64,000 bases of DNA from Candidatus Enterocloster excrementipullorum (GTDB taxonomy: Bacteria > Bacillota > Clostridia > Lachnospirales > Lachnospiraceae), in contig DWWT01000002.1 of NCBI GenBank assembly GCA_019119575.1, positions 1 to 64,000 of the forward strand, written 5' to 3'. Below, piece after piece: positions 9,791 to 19,043 of this stretch. How positions within the stretch are numbered: the first letter of the stretch is position 1; the number at the start of each line of letters is the position of its first letter. The notes beneath the pieces are model-generated. The model made no database searches. It worked only from the letters and a program-made list of their open reading frames with translations, and had not been told where the DNA came from. The translations under genes were made by a program, and so were the position numbers.

Positions 9791-9870
9791 TTTATTTCAA
9801 AAAAACACACATGATATGCAAATCAACGCATGTAATCGTATCATGGAACAGGACGGCCGTCAAGATGGTT

Positions 9871-10572
9871 TTATCGTTTTTCTTCTTCAGCCTCCCCCTG
9901 GACTGCTCCGTCTTTTGGCAGATCTTCCAGCTTCATCTGCAGCTCCTCTTCCACCTCCGCCTTAATCTCCTCCTCCTGCTCCGGATTCATGTGGGGCAGA
10001 TCCGAGAGGCCTCCCACGCCGAACCGGCGCAAAAATTCCTCCGTGGTGGCAAAAAGGGCCGGTCTTCCCGGCGCGTCCATGCGTCCCACCTCATAGACCA
10101 GATTGTACTCTACCAGACGGTTCACCGCATGATCGGACTTCACCCCCCGGATTTTTTCAATCTCCAGCTTCGTCACCGGCTGCTTATACGCAATAATGGA
10201 CAGCGTCTCCAGCATAACTTCCGTGAGCACCTGCTTTTTCGGCGCGGCGGCCACCCGGATCAGATTTTCATAAAATCCCGTCCGCGTGCACATCTGGTAA
10301 CTGTCCTCCAGCTGGACAATCTCCATCCCCCGCTTATCCTTTTCATATCGCTCCTTTAAGCGCTCTACCGCCTGTCTGGCTGTCTCCTGATCTTGTCCGA
10401 TGGCAAGCGCCAGCTTTTCCAGCTCCACCGCTTTTCCCATAGTAAAGAGCACCGCCTCAATGACCGCCTCCTGCTCCTTCTCGTCCTCTGTGGGCGGAAA
10501 AGAAATCTCCATTTGGCCGCCTTCCCCGCCCCGTATCATTGTATTTTTCTCATTCTCATCCTGCAAAGTCAT
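9871..10572 (-). CDS. scpB: Segregation and condensation protein B
   Basis: The 233-residue protein has the ScpB winged-helix pair (EAVLFTMGKAVELEKLA; VMLETLSIIAYKQPVTKLEI; IRGVKSDHAVNRLVEYNLV) that binds ScpA and the SMC ATPase to organise the chromosome. The start overlaps the end of scpA by 17 bases and has GGAGGGG six bases upstream inside scpA, indicating translational coupling. Two later in-frame ATGs are possible. The C-terminal 40 residues are acidic (EEEIKAEVEEE) and variable in the family. Confidence 0.93.
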   Translation of the reverse strand: MTLQDENEKNTMIRGGEGGQMEISFPPTEDEKEQEAVIEAVLFTMGKAVELEKLALAIGQDQETARQAVERLKERYEKDKRGMEIVQLEDSYQMCTRTGFYENLIRVAAAPKKQVLTEVMLETLSIIAYKQPVTKLEIEKIRGVKSDHAVNRLVEYNLVYEVGRMDAPGRPALFATTEEFLRRFGVGGLSDLPHMNPEQEEEIKAEVEEELQMKLEDLPKDGAVQGEAEEEKR

Positions 10573-11356
10573 CCAGCCCCTCCAAATCCAGATCCTCTTC
10601 TTCCCCCTCTGGCTCCAGGGTTTCTATATCCATATCCCCAAAGGTCTCCTCCTGGCTTAAATGAATTTTTCCGATTTTCATCAGCTCCAGCACCGCCAGA
10701 AAGGTGACCACAATCTCCAGCTTGTCCCCCTGGCCCTCTAAAAGCTCCCGAAAGCTGAACCGCCTTTGGCGCCTTGCATAAGACATCACCTGGCCTATCT
10801 TCTGCTCCAGGCTCACCGGTTCCCTGCGTATGGTTCCAAAATTGCTTCGGATGGGGTCAATTTTATCCTCCTGCCGTTTCATCACCTGCTCGAAAATCCG
10901 CTTGAGCTTCGCCAGGGTCAGTCCGTCCAGAAGCTTATCCAAATCCACCGGCGGCTCATACCGGGCAATTTCTGGCGGCAGAGTGGACTCCTTGTAAAAA
11001 TGCTTCAGAGCGCCCTCCTCCCGGTCGGCAAGGGCGTCCGCCAGAAGCTTGTAGCGCTTATATTCCAGCAGGCGCTCCACCAGCTCGGCTCTGGGGTCAA
11101 TCTCCTCGCCCTCCTCGTCCACCTCCCGGGGCAGCAGCATCCGGGCCTTGATATCCAGCAGCGTAGCCGCCATCACGAGGAATTCGCTGACAATATTTAA
11201 GTCCTCCCGTTCCATCTGACGGACATAGTCCAGATACTGGGCCGTGATATCCGCAATGGGAATATCATAGATATCGATTTTATTTTTCTCTATCAGATGG
11301 AGAAGGAGATCCAGCGGACCTTCAAAATGCTCCAGCTTATATGTAATCGTCTCCAT
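10556..11356 (-). CDS. scpA: Segregation and condensation protein A
   Basis: This 266-residue kleisin begins with the diagnostic YKLEHFEGPLDLLLHLIEKN and contains DIYDIPIADITAQYLDYV, the N-terminal part that contacts the SMC neck. The C-terminal winged helix (RRFSFRELLEGQGDKLEIVV) contacts the other SMC head. It is the first gene of the scpAB pair, with scpB overlapping its 3' end. The acidic C-terminus (EPEGEEEDLDLEGLDDFAG) is unremarkable. Confidence 0.94.
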   Translation of the reverse strand: METITYKLEHFEGPLDLLLHLIEKNKIDIYDIPIADITAQYLDYVRQMEREDLNIVSEFLVMAATLLDIKARMLLPREVDEEGEEIDPRAELVERLLEYKRYKLLADALADREEGALKHFYKESTLPPEIARYEPPVDLDKLLDGLTLAKLKRIFEQVMKRQEDKIDPIRSNFGTIRREPVSLEQKIGQVMSYARRQRRFSFRELLEGQGDKLEIVVTFLAVLELMKIGKIHLSQEETFGDMDIETLEPEGEEEDLDLEGLDDFAG

Positions 11357-11416
11357 GGAACTCCCCTTTCGTCCGTCTTTCCCTACATCTTACCACAGAA
11401 AAGAACGGGATGCCAC

Positions 11417-12283
11417 TCATTTTCCGCTCCTTAACCGCAGCACCACAAGCTGCGGCCGGTTGTTCAGCCGGATGTTGATGGAATGGGTGCCGAGCCCCCG
11501 GCTCACCACCATGGTTTTCTCCCCTTTGCGGAAGGTTCCCGCGCACTGGGGAAGAAAAAACTGGTATTGGGGCGTCATCACGCCCCCCAGGCCCGGAATC
11601 CGTATGGTTCCCCCGTGGTAATGTCCGGACAGGGTGAGGTCCGCGCCCCAGCGGGCATACGCGTCAAAATACAGGGGCGAGTGAGCCAGGAGAATCTGAA
11701 ATTCCCCCTGTTCTCCGGCCTTTCCCACCTTTTTCTCCAGATATCCGCGCTCCATGGAAACCGGCCTGCCAAAAAATATCTTTTTATAAAATTTCTCACC
11801 CAGGTCCACCCCTGTAATCCGTATATCCTCGCCCAGCATGGCCGAACTGTCCTCCAGGCAGACGGCCCCCATATCCCGCAGCGCCTTCTGATACCGCTCA
11901 TACTGCCCGCCGTATGTCTTCCGCTTCCAGCGCATGCGGCTCTCATGGTTCCCGTTTGCGCAGTATACCGGATAGCGGGCTGTCAGATAAGAAAACAGGG
12001 ACAGCGCCACCCGCAGGCTGGTTCTCCCTTTTGTCACGATAATATCCCCGCCGGAGAGCACTCCGTCGGGGTGGATTTTGTCAATCGCTTCCTTCAGCCG
12101 CACATTGTCCGGCCCAAATTCATTGTCGTGCAGGTCGGAGAGAAATACCAGGGTCTTATCCGACCGGATTTTATCCGACCGGATCTCCACGGTCTCCACC
12201 GAAAGGGCTTTTCTCTCATATTGGGACCGGGCTAGGCAGATAAGCCCCAGCCCGCCGGCTGCCGCCGCCGCTCTCTTCCACAT
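11417..12283 (-). CDS. Membrane-anchored metallophosphoesterase (YkuE/YaeI-like)
   Basis: A short N-terminal hydrophobic segment (AAAAAGGLGLICLA) precedes a calcineurin-like phosphoesterase domain with all metal ligands: SDLHD (49-53), GGD (78-80), GNHE (111-114), AHSP (His 201) and GHYHGG (220-225). Family members hydrolyse phosphoesters such as UDP-diacylglucosamine or cell-surface phospholipids; the substrate here is unknown. It sits upstream of scpA on the same strand with about 60 bases between them. A 15-bp in-frame tandem repeat duplicates the pentapeptide IRSDK near residues 34-43. Confidence 0.85.
   Translation of the reverse strand: MWKRAAAAAGGLGLICLARSQYERKALSVETVEIRSDKIRSDKTLVFLSDLHDNEFGPDNVRLKEAIDKIHPDGVLSGGDIIVTKGRTSLRVALSLFSYLTARYPVYCANGNHESRMRWKRKTYGGQYERYQKALRDMGAVCLEDSSAMLGEDIRITGVDLGEKFYKKIFFGRPVSMERGYLEKKVGKAGEQGEFQILLAHSPLYFDAYARWGADLTLSGHYHGGTIRIPGLGGVMTPQYQFFLPQCAGTFRKGEKTMVVSRGLGTHSINIRLNNRPQLVVLRLRSGK
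12156..12185 (+). repeat. 15-bp in-frame tandem duplication
   Basis: Two adjacent copies of a 15-base unit (core TTATCCGACCGGAT) occur within the phosphoesterase gene and encode IRSDK twice. The duplication keeps the frame. Confidence 0.8.
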
Positions 12284-12344
12284 AGGCCAGTTCCTCCCTT
12301 AGAGGCTCATTTTAACACATTCCCGGGGAGTTGTAAAACCTCTT

Positions 12345-12944
12345 TTAATCCCTAAGCATCCACGGCGACAGCTCTTTGCTGGCAAAATAGCCCTGGTCGT
12401 GGCTGCACACCGGGCATTTCTCCGGAGCTTTCTCTCCCTCGTAAATATATCCGCAGTTGGTGCAGACCCAGACCGTCTTTTTTTCAAACCGGAAGAGCCT
12501 TCCCTCCTCCAAAAGATCCGCCAGATACTGAAAGCGCTCCCCGTGGGTCTTCTCAATCTGTGCAATCATGCGGAAAGAAGCCGCAATCTGCGGGAAACCT
12601 TCCTCCTCCGCCTTATCCCCAAATGCCTTGTACACCACATCGTGCTCTTCATACTCATTGTGGGCCGCCGCTTTAAGCTGAGCCAGGGTATTCTGCTCCA
12701 AATCCACGGGATAACCGCCGTCCACGCAGATCGTCTCTTTGTCCAGGGGCTCCAGATACTTGTAGAAAATCTCCGCGTGCTCCTTCTCCTGGTTCGCCGT
12801 GTAAAGGAATACCGCCTCCACCACCGGCATCTTCTGCGCCCTGGCCAGACCCGCCGCAAAGGTGTAGCGGTTCCTCGCCTGGCTCTCCCCCGCAAACGCC
12901 CGCATCAAATTTTTCGCTGTCTCGCTGTTTTTAAAATCCGGCAT
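12345..12944 (-). CDS. rbr: Rubrerythrin
   Basis: A peroxide-scavenging non-haem iron protein of anaerobes. The 199-residue product has an N-terminal four-helix ferritin-like di-iron domain (RAFAGESQARNRYTF; ANQEKEHAEIFYKYL; EIEKTHGERFQYL) and a C-terminal rubredoxin domain with Cys 161, 164, 177 and 180 binding one iron. The start was chosen for the GAAGGAGG seven bases upstream; an ATG eight codons earlier overlaps that site. The leader contains an imperfect hairpin (CAGACGG/CCGTCTG), but I see no clear PerR operator. Confidence 0.95.
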   Translation of the reverse strand: MPDFKNSETAKNLMRAFAGESQARNRYTFAAGLARAQKMPVVEAVFLYTANQEKEHAEIFYKYLEPLDKETICVDGGYPVDLEQNTLAQLKAAAHNEYEEHDVVYKAFGDKAEEEGFPQIAASFRMIAQIEKTHGERFQYLADLLEEGRLFRFEKKTVWVCTNCGYIYEGEKAPEKCPVCSHDQGYFASKELSPWMLRD

Positions 12945-13047
12945 GTTTCGTCCTCCTTCATACTTCATTAACAGCTCAGACGGTATGCCCGCCGTCTGAA
13001 CTATTACTAAATTCCCCTAAAAACTGCCAGTTTATGCACCGCATTCC

Positions 13048-13076
13048 TTGTATTTCTCTTTCCGTCATGCTATAAT
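13048..13076 (+). promoter_or_regulatory. Sigma-A promoter of the HTH/lysine-tail gene
   Basis: TTGTAT and TATAAT are separated by exactly 17 bases, about 55 bases before the ATG, which itself has AAGGAGGAG upstream. Confidence 0.7.
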
Positions 13077-13131
13077 CCAATTATGGATAATACCAGACAG
13101 CCCTATACCACAGATAAGGAGGAGATTGACT

Positions 13132-13656
13132 ATGATCCGATATGACCGTTTATGGGATACGATGGCTGCGCGAGGAATCAGCCAGTACCGTCTCATCAAG
13201 CAGTATCACTTCAGTGCCGGACAGATCGGCCGCCTGAAAAAGAACATGCACGTATCCACCCACACGCTGGACACTCTCTGCGCCCTTTTAAACTGCGATA
13301 TCAGCGATATCCTGGAATACATACCGGATCCGGCCGCCGCTCCGGCTCCTGCATCCCCCGATATCCCGCCTATTCCTGAAAAAAAGTCCCCGCCTACGGC
13401 GGCTTTGGCCAAACCTGCGCCCGCTCCCCGAATAACGGACAGCACCGCTCCGGATAACGCTTTCACGGACGGAATTTCCGCAGATAACGCTTCCCCGGAT
13501 ATCATCCCTCCGGGCAAGAAAAAATCCGCCTCTAAAGGGAAAAAAACTTCCTCCCCAAAAGCGGAAAAACAGAAAAAAGAGGGAAAAGCCAAAAAAGGAG
13601 AAAAAAAGAACTCCAAAGGCGATAAAAAGAGCAAAGAGGGAAAAAAGGGGAAGTAA
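13132..13656 (+). CDS. XRE-family HTH protein with lysine-rich tail
   Basis: The first ~62 residues form a Cro/C1-type helix-turn-helix (YDRLWDTMAARGISQYRLIK, then VSTHTLDTLCALLNCDISDI). A proline/alanine-rich linker (~65-135) leads to a C-terminal tail of about 45 residues that is roughly half lysine (KKEGKAKKGEKKNSKGDKKS). Basic low-complexity tails of this type resemble histone H1-like or RNA/DNA-binding tails. The start has AAGGAGGAG upstream and a good promoter. The gene is transcribed alone, between rubrerythrin and the SNF2 gene. Regulatory or nucleoid-associated function is inferred from composition only. Confidence 0.8.
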   Translation: MIRYDRLWDTMAARGISQYRLIKQYHFSAGQIGRLKKNMHVSTHTLDTLCALLNCDISDILEYIPDPAAAPAPASPDIPPIPEKKSPPTAALAKPAPAPRITDSTAPDNAFTDGISADNASPDIIPPGKKKSASKGKKTSSPKAEKQKKEGKAKKGEKKNSKGDKKSKEGKKGK

Positions 13657-13683
13657 TATCCCTTCCCATTCCCAAAAAACATG

Positions 13684-13765
13684 CAAAAGCCGCCTCAAAC
13701 AAAGCCGCCGTCCGGTTCCTGGCATTTCGGTATCATATCACTCAGCCAGTTTGCCGGTCAGCGGC
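13684..13765. terminator. Possible bidirectional termination region
   Basis: AAAAGCCGC near the left end can pair with GCGGCTTTT about 70 bases on, and T-rich sequence follows on both strands. It lies between the convergent HTH and SNF2 genes. The long loop makes this call uncertain. Confidence 0.35.
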
Positions 13766-13800
13766 TTTTCTTTCATTTTCTGCATTCGTATTTTCTATAA

Positions 13801-16800
13801 TTAGCTGCCGTCCACCAGAGCCAAAAGCTCCTCCCGGCTCATGGAACCAATGGCTCCCTGGGCCCCCTCCAGGATCTGATCCGCCAGGTCTCTCTTTGTC
13901 TCCTGCATGCGCAGAATTTTCTCCTCAATGGAGTGGCGGGCGATAATCCGGTACACCGTCACTACCCGCGTCTGGCCGATCCGGTGCGCCCGGTCCGTGG
14001 CCTGCTCCTGAACCGCCAGGTTCCACCACGGGTCATAGTGAATCACCACATCCGCTCCGGTCAGATTTAACCCTGTCCCCCCGGCCTTCAGGGAAATGAG
14101 AAACACGGGGGTGCTGTCCTCATTAAACATTTTCACCAGAGCCAGCCGCTCCTCCTTGGGCGTACTGCCCGTGATGGTGTAAAAGGGGATATTCTGGGCC
14201 TTCAGATCCTCGGCCAGAAGCTCCAGCATGGACACAAACTGGGAGAAGAGCAGAACCTTGTGCTCCCCCTCCATGGCGCTCTTAATCAGCTCCAGGCACA
14301 CCTCCCGCTTGGCCGAGCTCCCCGCATATCCCTCAAAGCAAAGGGCGGGGTCGCAGCAGATCTGCCGGATTTTCGTGAGCTCCGCCAGGATTTTTATCTT
14401 ATTTTTCTGAAATTCCTCGTCATTTTCCTCGGTCAAAAGCTGCCGCATATGGACCACCTGGCCGTCGTAGAGCCTCTGCTGCTCTCCCTCCAGGCGGGCA
14501 AACCGCACCTCCTCCAGCTTATCCGGCAGATCCGTGAGCACATCCGCCTTAAGGCGGCGCAGGATAAAGGGAGAAATCATCTGCCGCAGCCGGTCCGAGG
14601 CCTCCTTCTCCTGGTTTTTCACAATGGGCGTCTCCAGCGACTTCTTAAACGTCTCATAGGCGTACAGATATCCCGGCATCAGGTAATCAAAAATACTCCA
14701 CAATTCGCTGAGACGGTTCTCAATGGGCGTGCCCGTCAGAGCAAACCGCGTCCGGCTCTTGATAATTTTCACCGATTTGGCCGCCGCTGTGGCGTGATTT
14801 TTGATGTACTGGGCCTCGTCCAAAATCTGGCAGGCAAAAGAAATTTCCTCGTACTCCGCCCCGTCCCGCTTGAGCAGGTCGTAGGAGGTCACAAACACGT
14901 CCCAGTTTTTGTAATCCCGAATCCTCTGCCGCCGCTCCTCCTGGCTGCCCGTAATCAAGCAGACTTTAAGTGCGGGGGCAAACCGGGCAAATTCCTCGCC
15001 CCAGTTATATACCAGAGAGGCCGGAGCCGTCACCAGAGAGATTCCCTCCCGCCCTTCTTCCTTTAAGGAGAGCAGAAAGGCGATGGCCTGAATGGTCTTC
15101 CCCAGCCCCATATCATCCGCCAAAATCCCCCCAAAGCCGTAGGCGTCCAGGGTCCGCAGCCATTTGAATCCCGTCTCCTGGTAGCCCCGCAGGGTCTTTT
15201 TTAAAGCGGCAGGAACCTCAAAATCCGAATCCTTTACTGTCTTGAACGCTTTAATCATCTGCTTAAAGCGCCGGTCCCTGTCAAAATACACGCCCTGCCC
15301 CTGCTCCAGCATCTTGTCAAGATACAGCGCCCGGTACGCGGGCACCTCCATCTTCCCCTTCACAAAGGCCGCCGGGGAGATGCGCAGCGCCTCCATCATC
15401 TGGCTTAGTTCCTCCAGGGTCTTCCCCTCCAGGTCGAGGAAATCCCCGCTCTTTAAGCGATGAAATTTTCTCTTCGCCCGGTAGCTCTTTAACACCTCCA
15501 AAAGCTCCTCCCGGGAGATGTCCTCGGAGGTCACGGACAGATTTAAAATCTCGCTCTCCACCGACACGCCCATGGTAATCCGGGTCTTTCTGCGGATTTT
15601 CAGGCTGTGAAACCGGTCCGTGGCCTGAACCTCCCCCAGCTCCATAAGGGCCGCTACGCCGCTCTCCAGCACCCGGTAAACCTGCTCCGGAGCGCTCCCG
15701 CAGCGTGCGAGTTTCTGCGCCCTATCCTCCAGGGGAAAATATTCCTGAACCACAGCCATGGCCCGCCGCTCCTTGAACCAGTCCCGGTATTCTCCCGGAG
15801 CGCTCTCCTCCCCGCTTCCTGTGAGCGGGTATTTCTTCTCCCCGTACACCGCTTCTCCCCGGCAGGTCACATCCTCCTCCTCCGCGTCCAGGTAAAAGAC
15901 AAAGGCCGCTTTGGGCGGCAGATACCGCCGGATTGCCCGGCCATCCTCCTCCTCGATCTCCACCTTTTCTTCCAGAAGGGGCAGGCTGTTGTAATAGAAA
16001 TCCGCCATCCGCCGGCGTCCGATCTGAAAGGACACCTCTCCGCCCATCTCCTGGGCAAATACGGCCTCCAGCCCCTTCACCGCGTCAAGGCTCATCTGAT
16101 TTAAAAAGTCCCCTTTTTCGTCCTGGTCGAAATAGTACGCCGCCCTCTGTCCGTACAAAAGCTCCGGCACCTGCCCGCAAACCCGTATGCCCTGAAACGC
16201 TCCCTTCTTTCCTATATTCTTTTGAATGCGCAGACGAATGCGGGCCTCTTTTCTCCGTCCGTAAAGCACGCCCTTTTTCTTCTCTTTCTCCCAATCATCG
16301 ATAAATTCCGCCTCATCCTCCTCCAGAAGGGCGAAAAATTGATCCAGGCGGCTTCCATAGAGCGAAATAGCGCCTCCGATTCTCTCCTCTATCCCGGAAT
16401 ACCACCGCTCTCTGACATGCGCATTGCCACTTCGGGCCTCTTCCTCCTCCACAACATCCCGTATGAAATCCAGATACCGCCTGCCGTGCTCCGTAAACCG
16501 CCCGCGCGTCAGCCAAACCTCCGTGCTCTTCCCGAAAAGAACTCGCTCCCCATCTTCTGTCTGATGGGTAAACTCCGTCAAATCCTTGATGATAAATTTC
16601 TTTCCGCAGTCAATGCGAAAGGACAGGCTCACTCCAAAACATTGCCTGTGCACCCGGGGAAGCAAATCCAGGACCGGCTCCTCCCTCTGCTCCTCTCTCC
16701 CCTCCTTCGGCACACCGGACATGGCGAGAAAGGCCGCCCCGGCGCGGTCCGTGTCATCCCCGGGATTATATTTGCGCAGATATTCCGCCAGGAGGCCGAA

Positions 16801-17538
16801 GATCGCCAGGGCATGGGCGCACAGGGACTGGTTGGCATAGCGGAGGCGTTTCTCATAGTGGCTCCGGCAGTAGCGCAGGCTGCACCGGGTCTCCATAACC
16901 GAATTCTTGTCAAAAAGAAGAGTCACCTCCCCCTTCTCCTTCCCGTCCCTCACCTTTCCCGATGCTATGCCGACGAGACTGTCATTTTGGCGTCCTCCCT
17001 CATAATAGCCGTCTACATAGCCCAGGCGGACCTGCTCCAGCATCACAGCTCCCGTTTCCGCCAGTCCGGCTGCCTCCCGCAGCAGGGGCTTTGGAATCGC
17101 AAGGCCCTGTGCCATGATCTGGTAATCAAAATACTGGTATCCCTGGAGCGGCTCCTTCTGCCAGGGTGCCTCAGGCTCCCAGATGCAGTGCTCCTCCCAC
17201 GTATCCTCCCGGGGCGTTTCTTCGCCTTTCTCTGTCTCCTCATACTCCCCGTTGTCAATGGCATAAAACACGGCAGCCATGTGCTTGCACTTCATGCCGC
17301 CTTTTGCGTAAGGGCAGGTGCAGCTCACACGCTTAATTCGATCCTCCTGCACTGCAATTTTTACCTGGTAGGTCTGCTCCCCGCGCACCGAGGCGGTAAA
17401 GCGGTTCCCCTGCTTCACCACCTTTATCACATTTCCGTCCCTGTAATAGCGCGCTCCTCTGGACCGGATTGTAGAGCTGAACAGATATGCCCACTTTATC
17501 ATTTGAACGAGCCTCCTGACTGTACTTTCTTCCGCCAT
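13801..17538 (-). CDS. SWIM zinc-finger SNF2-family DNA-dependent ATPase
   Basis: This protein of about 1,245 residues starts with a SWIM zinc finger (Cys 73, Cys 75, Cys 84, His 86 in CTCPYAKGGMKCKHMAAV), continues with a long middle region of the bacterial SNF2-associated type, and ends with a complete SNF2/Rad54-like motor: ADDMGLGKT near residue 810, DEAQ near 907, LTGTPIENRLSELW, KAGGTGLNLTGADVVIHYDP and DRAHRIGQ. Such proteins remodel DNA-protein complexes; RapA relatives release stalled RNA polymerase, and others occur in defence loci. No methylase or nuclease partner is adjacent. I prefer the ATG to an in-frame TTG nine codons earlier. Confidence 0.9.
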   Translation of the reverse strand: MAEESTVRRLVQMIKWAYLFSSTIRSRGARYYRDGNVIKVVKQGNRFTASVRGEQTYQVKIAVQEDRIKRVSCTCPYAKGGMKCKHMAAVFYAIDNGEYEETEKGEETPREDTWEEHCIWEPEAPWQKEPLQGYQYFDYQIMAQGLAIPKPLLREAAGLAETGAVMLEQVRLGYVDGYYEGGRQNDSLVGIASGKVRDGKEKGEVTLLFDKNSVMETRCSLRYCRSHYEKRLRYANQSLCAHALAIFGLLAEYLRKYNPGDDTDRAGAAFLAMSGVPKEGREEQREEPVLDLLPRVHRQCFGVSLSFRIDCGKKFIIKDLTEFTHQTEDGERVLFGKSTEVWLTRGRFTEHGRRYLDFIRDVVEEEEARSGNAHVRERWYSGIEERIGGAISLYGSRLDQFFALLEEDEAEFIDDWEKEKKKGVLYGRRKEARIRLRIQKNIGKKGAFQGIRVCGQVPELLYGQRAAYYFDQDEKGDFLNQMSLDAVKGLEAVFAQEMGGEVSFQIGRRRMADFYYNSLPLLEEKVEIEEEDGRAIRRYLPPKAAFVFYLDAEEEDVTCRGEAVYGEKKYPLTGSGEESAPGEYRDWFKERRAMAVVQEYFPLEDRAQKLARCGSAPEQVYRVLESGVAALMELGEVQATDRFHSLKIRRKTRITMGVSVESEILNLSVTSEDISREELLEVLKSYRAKRKFHRLKSGDFLDLEGKTLEELSQMMEALRISPAAFVKGKMEVPAYRALYLDKMLEQGQGVYFDRDRRFKQMIKAFKTVKDSDFEVPAALKKTLRGYQETGFKWLRTLDAYGFGGILADDMGLGKTIQAIAFLLSLKEEGREGISLVTAPASLVYNWGEEFARFAPALKVCLITGSQEERRQRIRDYKNWDVFVTSYDLLKRDGAEYEEISFACQILDEAQYIKNHATAAAKSVKIIKSRTRFALTGTPIENRLSELWSIFDYLMPGYLYAYETFKKSLETPIVKNQEKEASDRLRQMISPFILRRLKADVLTDLPDKLEEVRFARLEGEQQRLYDGQVVHMRQLLTEENDEEFQKNKIKILAELTKIRQICCDPALCFEGYAGSSAKREVCLELIKSAMEGEHKVLLFSQFVSMLELLAEDLKAQNIPFYTITGSTPKEERLALVKMFNEDSTPVFLISLKAGGTGLNLTGADVVIHYDPWWNLAVQEQATDRAHRIGQTRVVTVYRIIARHSIEEKILRMQETKRDLADQILEGAQGAIGSMSREELLALVDGS

Positions 17539-17592
17539 TTTACCCCATTCTATGACAAAATACAATCCCGTCCGCGTTCCGGACCGCCGCCG

Positions 17593-18942
17593 CTAAAAAA
17601 TAGAGCCATCCGCCGCGTCCACGGAAACCAGGATTATCTCCCGTCCATTCGCCACCGGCGTTATCTCCCCTTCCAGGCTCCGCTCTCCCGCCCGTGTCTG
17701 ACCCACGGAGGCTGTCCCGTAAAAATTCCAAACCGGGCGCAGAAATCCGCCCTCCTCCGCTCCTTCTTCCTCCGCCGCGGGCACATACCGGTACTCCAGC
17801 GCCGCCCGCGTAAACCGAATCGCGGTCACTGTTCCCGCCCCGTCCCCCGCCGCCGCGGACTCCGCAAATCCGCCCGCCGGGAGCGCCCTGCGGGTATCAT
17901 CATACGTTCTGACGTACTGTTCGAAAATCTGCGCCGCCGCGTCAAAGGGAAGAATGAATGCGGCCTCTCCCGCCTTCTCTGCCCCATTCCTTCCGCCGTC
18001 CGCCTCCAGGCTCTGCCGCCCGATGTTTTTCAGCTCCAGAAGGGTTCCGTCATCCGCGTACACAAAGCCGATGTACTGAATGGCGCTTCCCGGTTTTCCC
18101 ATGAGAGTCGGCTCTCTCCCCGGCACGGGCACATTCCCGCACGTCCGTTCATATACCAGCTCCAGCCCATACCGTCCCTGCTCCCATTTCCCGGTCGTCT
18201 CATTCCGCGTCCGAATCCCCAGCCACCGGACTTCGTCCCGGACAAACGCCCCGGAACACAGCTCCTCCTCCGAAAGGCGCCGGATAAATGCCTCTGATTT
18301 TTCCTCCAGCCTCTGCCGAAGCATTTCCCGCTCCTCTTCTGTCCCCGCCTCTCCCCGGCTCACAAGCAGACGAAAGCCCTCATCCGGCTGATACTCCCCA
18401 TCGCCTGCGAACGTCAGATTCGGGTCCATCCTGTCAATCCAGAGAATCGCCGTCTTGTCTTTGGACACGTCCGTAAATGGGAAAGAAAGATAATACATTC
18501 CATCCCCGGAAAATTCCCCCTGCGCGTCCCGCTCCCCTTCCTTCCAGGAGATTCCGTAAATCTCCCGCACAATCTCCTTATACCGCCCGTACTCTGCCTC
18601 CGAATACGGCTCGTTGACCACCCGATACGCGGGAAGAGCTGCTTCCTGGGGCACCTGCACCTCTCCCTCCCCCGCAAGCCGGATGGTTTCTGTCCGTACC
18701 TGCGGCGCGTAGGAGGAAGGCGCATCCTTCCATCCCATTTCACCTCCCGGATTCTCTCCCTTTTCCGCAGCGCCCCCCTCCGCTCCGTATCCTCCCCCCG
18801 CACGGCTCTCCGTCTTTTTCTCGCCGACAACCGGCAGTTCCGGGCGGGGAACCTGACACCCGCACAGGCACAGGGCCAGCGCCGCACAGACGACGACCCG
18901 CCTTCCTGTTTTCGCACTCCTTTTTCTCTTCCGCATGGCCAT
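17593..18942 (-). CDS. Lipoprotein encoded with a two-component system
   Basis: A basic signal peptide ends in a lipobox (LCLCGC, Cys 29), so the ~449-residue protein is probably anchored outside the membrane. The body has no domain I recognise; it contains segments such as YRVVNEPYSEAEYG, DGMYYLSFPFTDVS, IQYIGFVYADDG and WNFYGTASVG, with an all-beta look. It lies about 100 bases downstream of the kinase gene on the same strand, so it may be the output or a sensor accessory of that system. AGGAGAGGAGA precedes the ATG. The conclusion that it is a lipoprotein is firm; function is unknown. Confidence 0.7.
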   Translation of the reverse strand: MAMRKRKRSAKTGRRVVVCAALALCLCGCQVPRPELPVVGEKKTESRAGGGYGAEGGAAEKGENPGGEMGWKDAPSSYAPQVRTETIRLAGEGEVQVPQEAALPAYRVVNEPYSEAEYGRYKEIVREIYGISWKEGERDAQGEFSGDGMYYLSFPFTDVSKDKTAILWIDRMDPNLTFAGDGEYQPDEGFRLLVSRGEAGTEEEREMLRQRLEEKSEAFIRRLSEEELCSGAFVRDEVRWLGIRTRNETTGKWEQGRYGLELVYERTCGNVPVPGREPTLMGKPGSAIQYIGFVYADDGTLLELKNIGRQSLEADGGRNGAEKAGEAAFILPFDAAAQIFEQYVRTYDDTRRALPAGGFAESAAAGDGAGTVTAIRFTRAALEYRYVPAAEEEGAEEGGFLRPVWNFYGTASVGQTRAGERSLEGEITPVANGREIILVSVDAADGSIF

Positions 18943-19043
18943 TCTCCTCTCCTGCCGGCATAAAACCGGCCCGTTCTTTCTTACCCACAGTGCACAACGG
19001 GACACACGGTTCCTTTGTAAGCTGTGGGTACAGGTTCATGGTA

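Noticed and set aside
12955..13000. PerR operator upstream of rubrerythrin
   Set aside because: Only a hairpin (CAGACGG/CCGTCTG) is present; no match to the TTATAATnATTATAA pattern.
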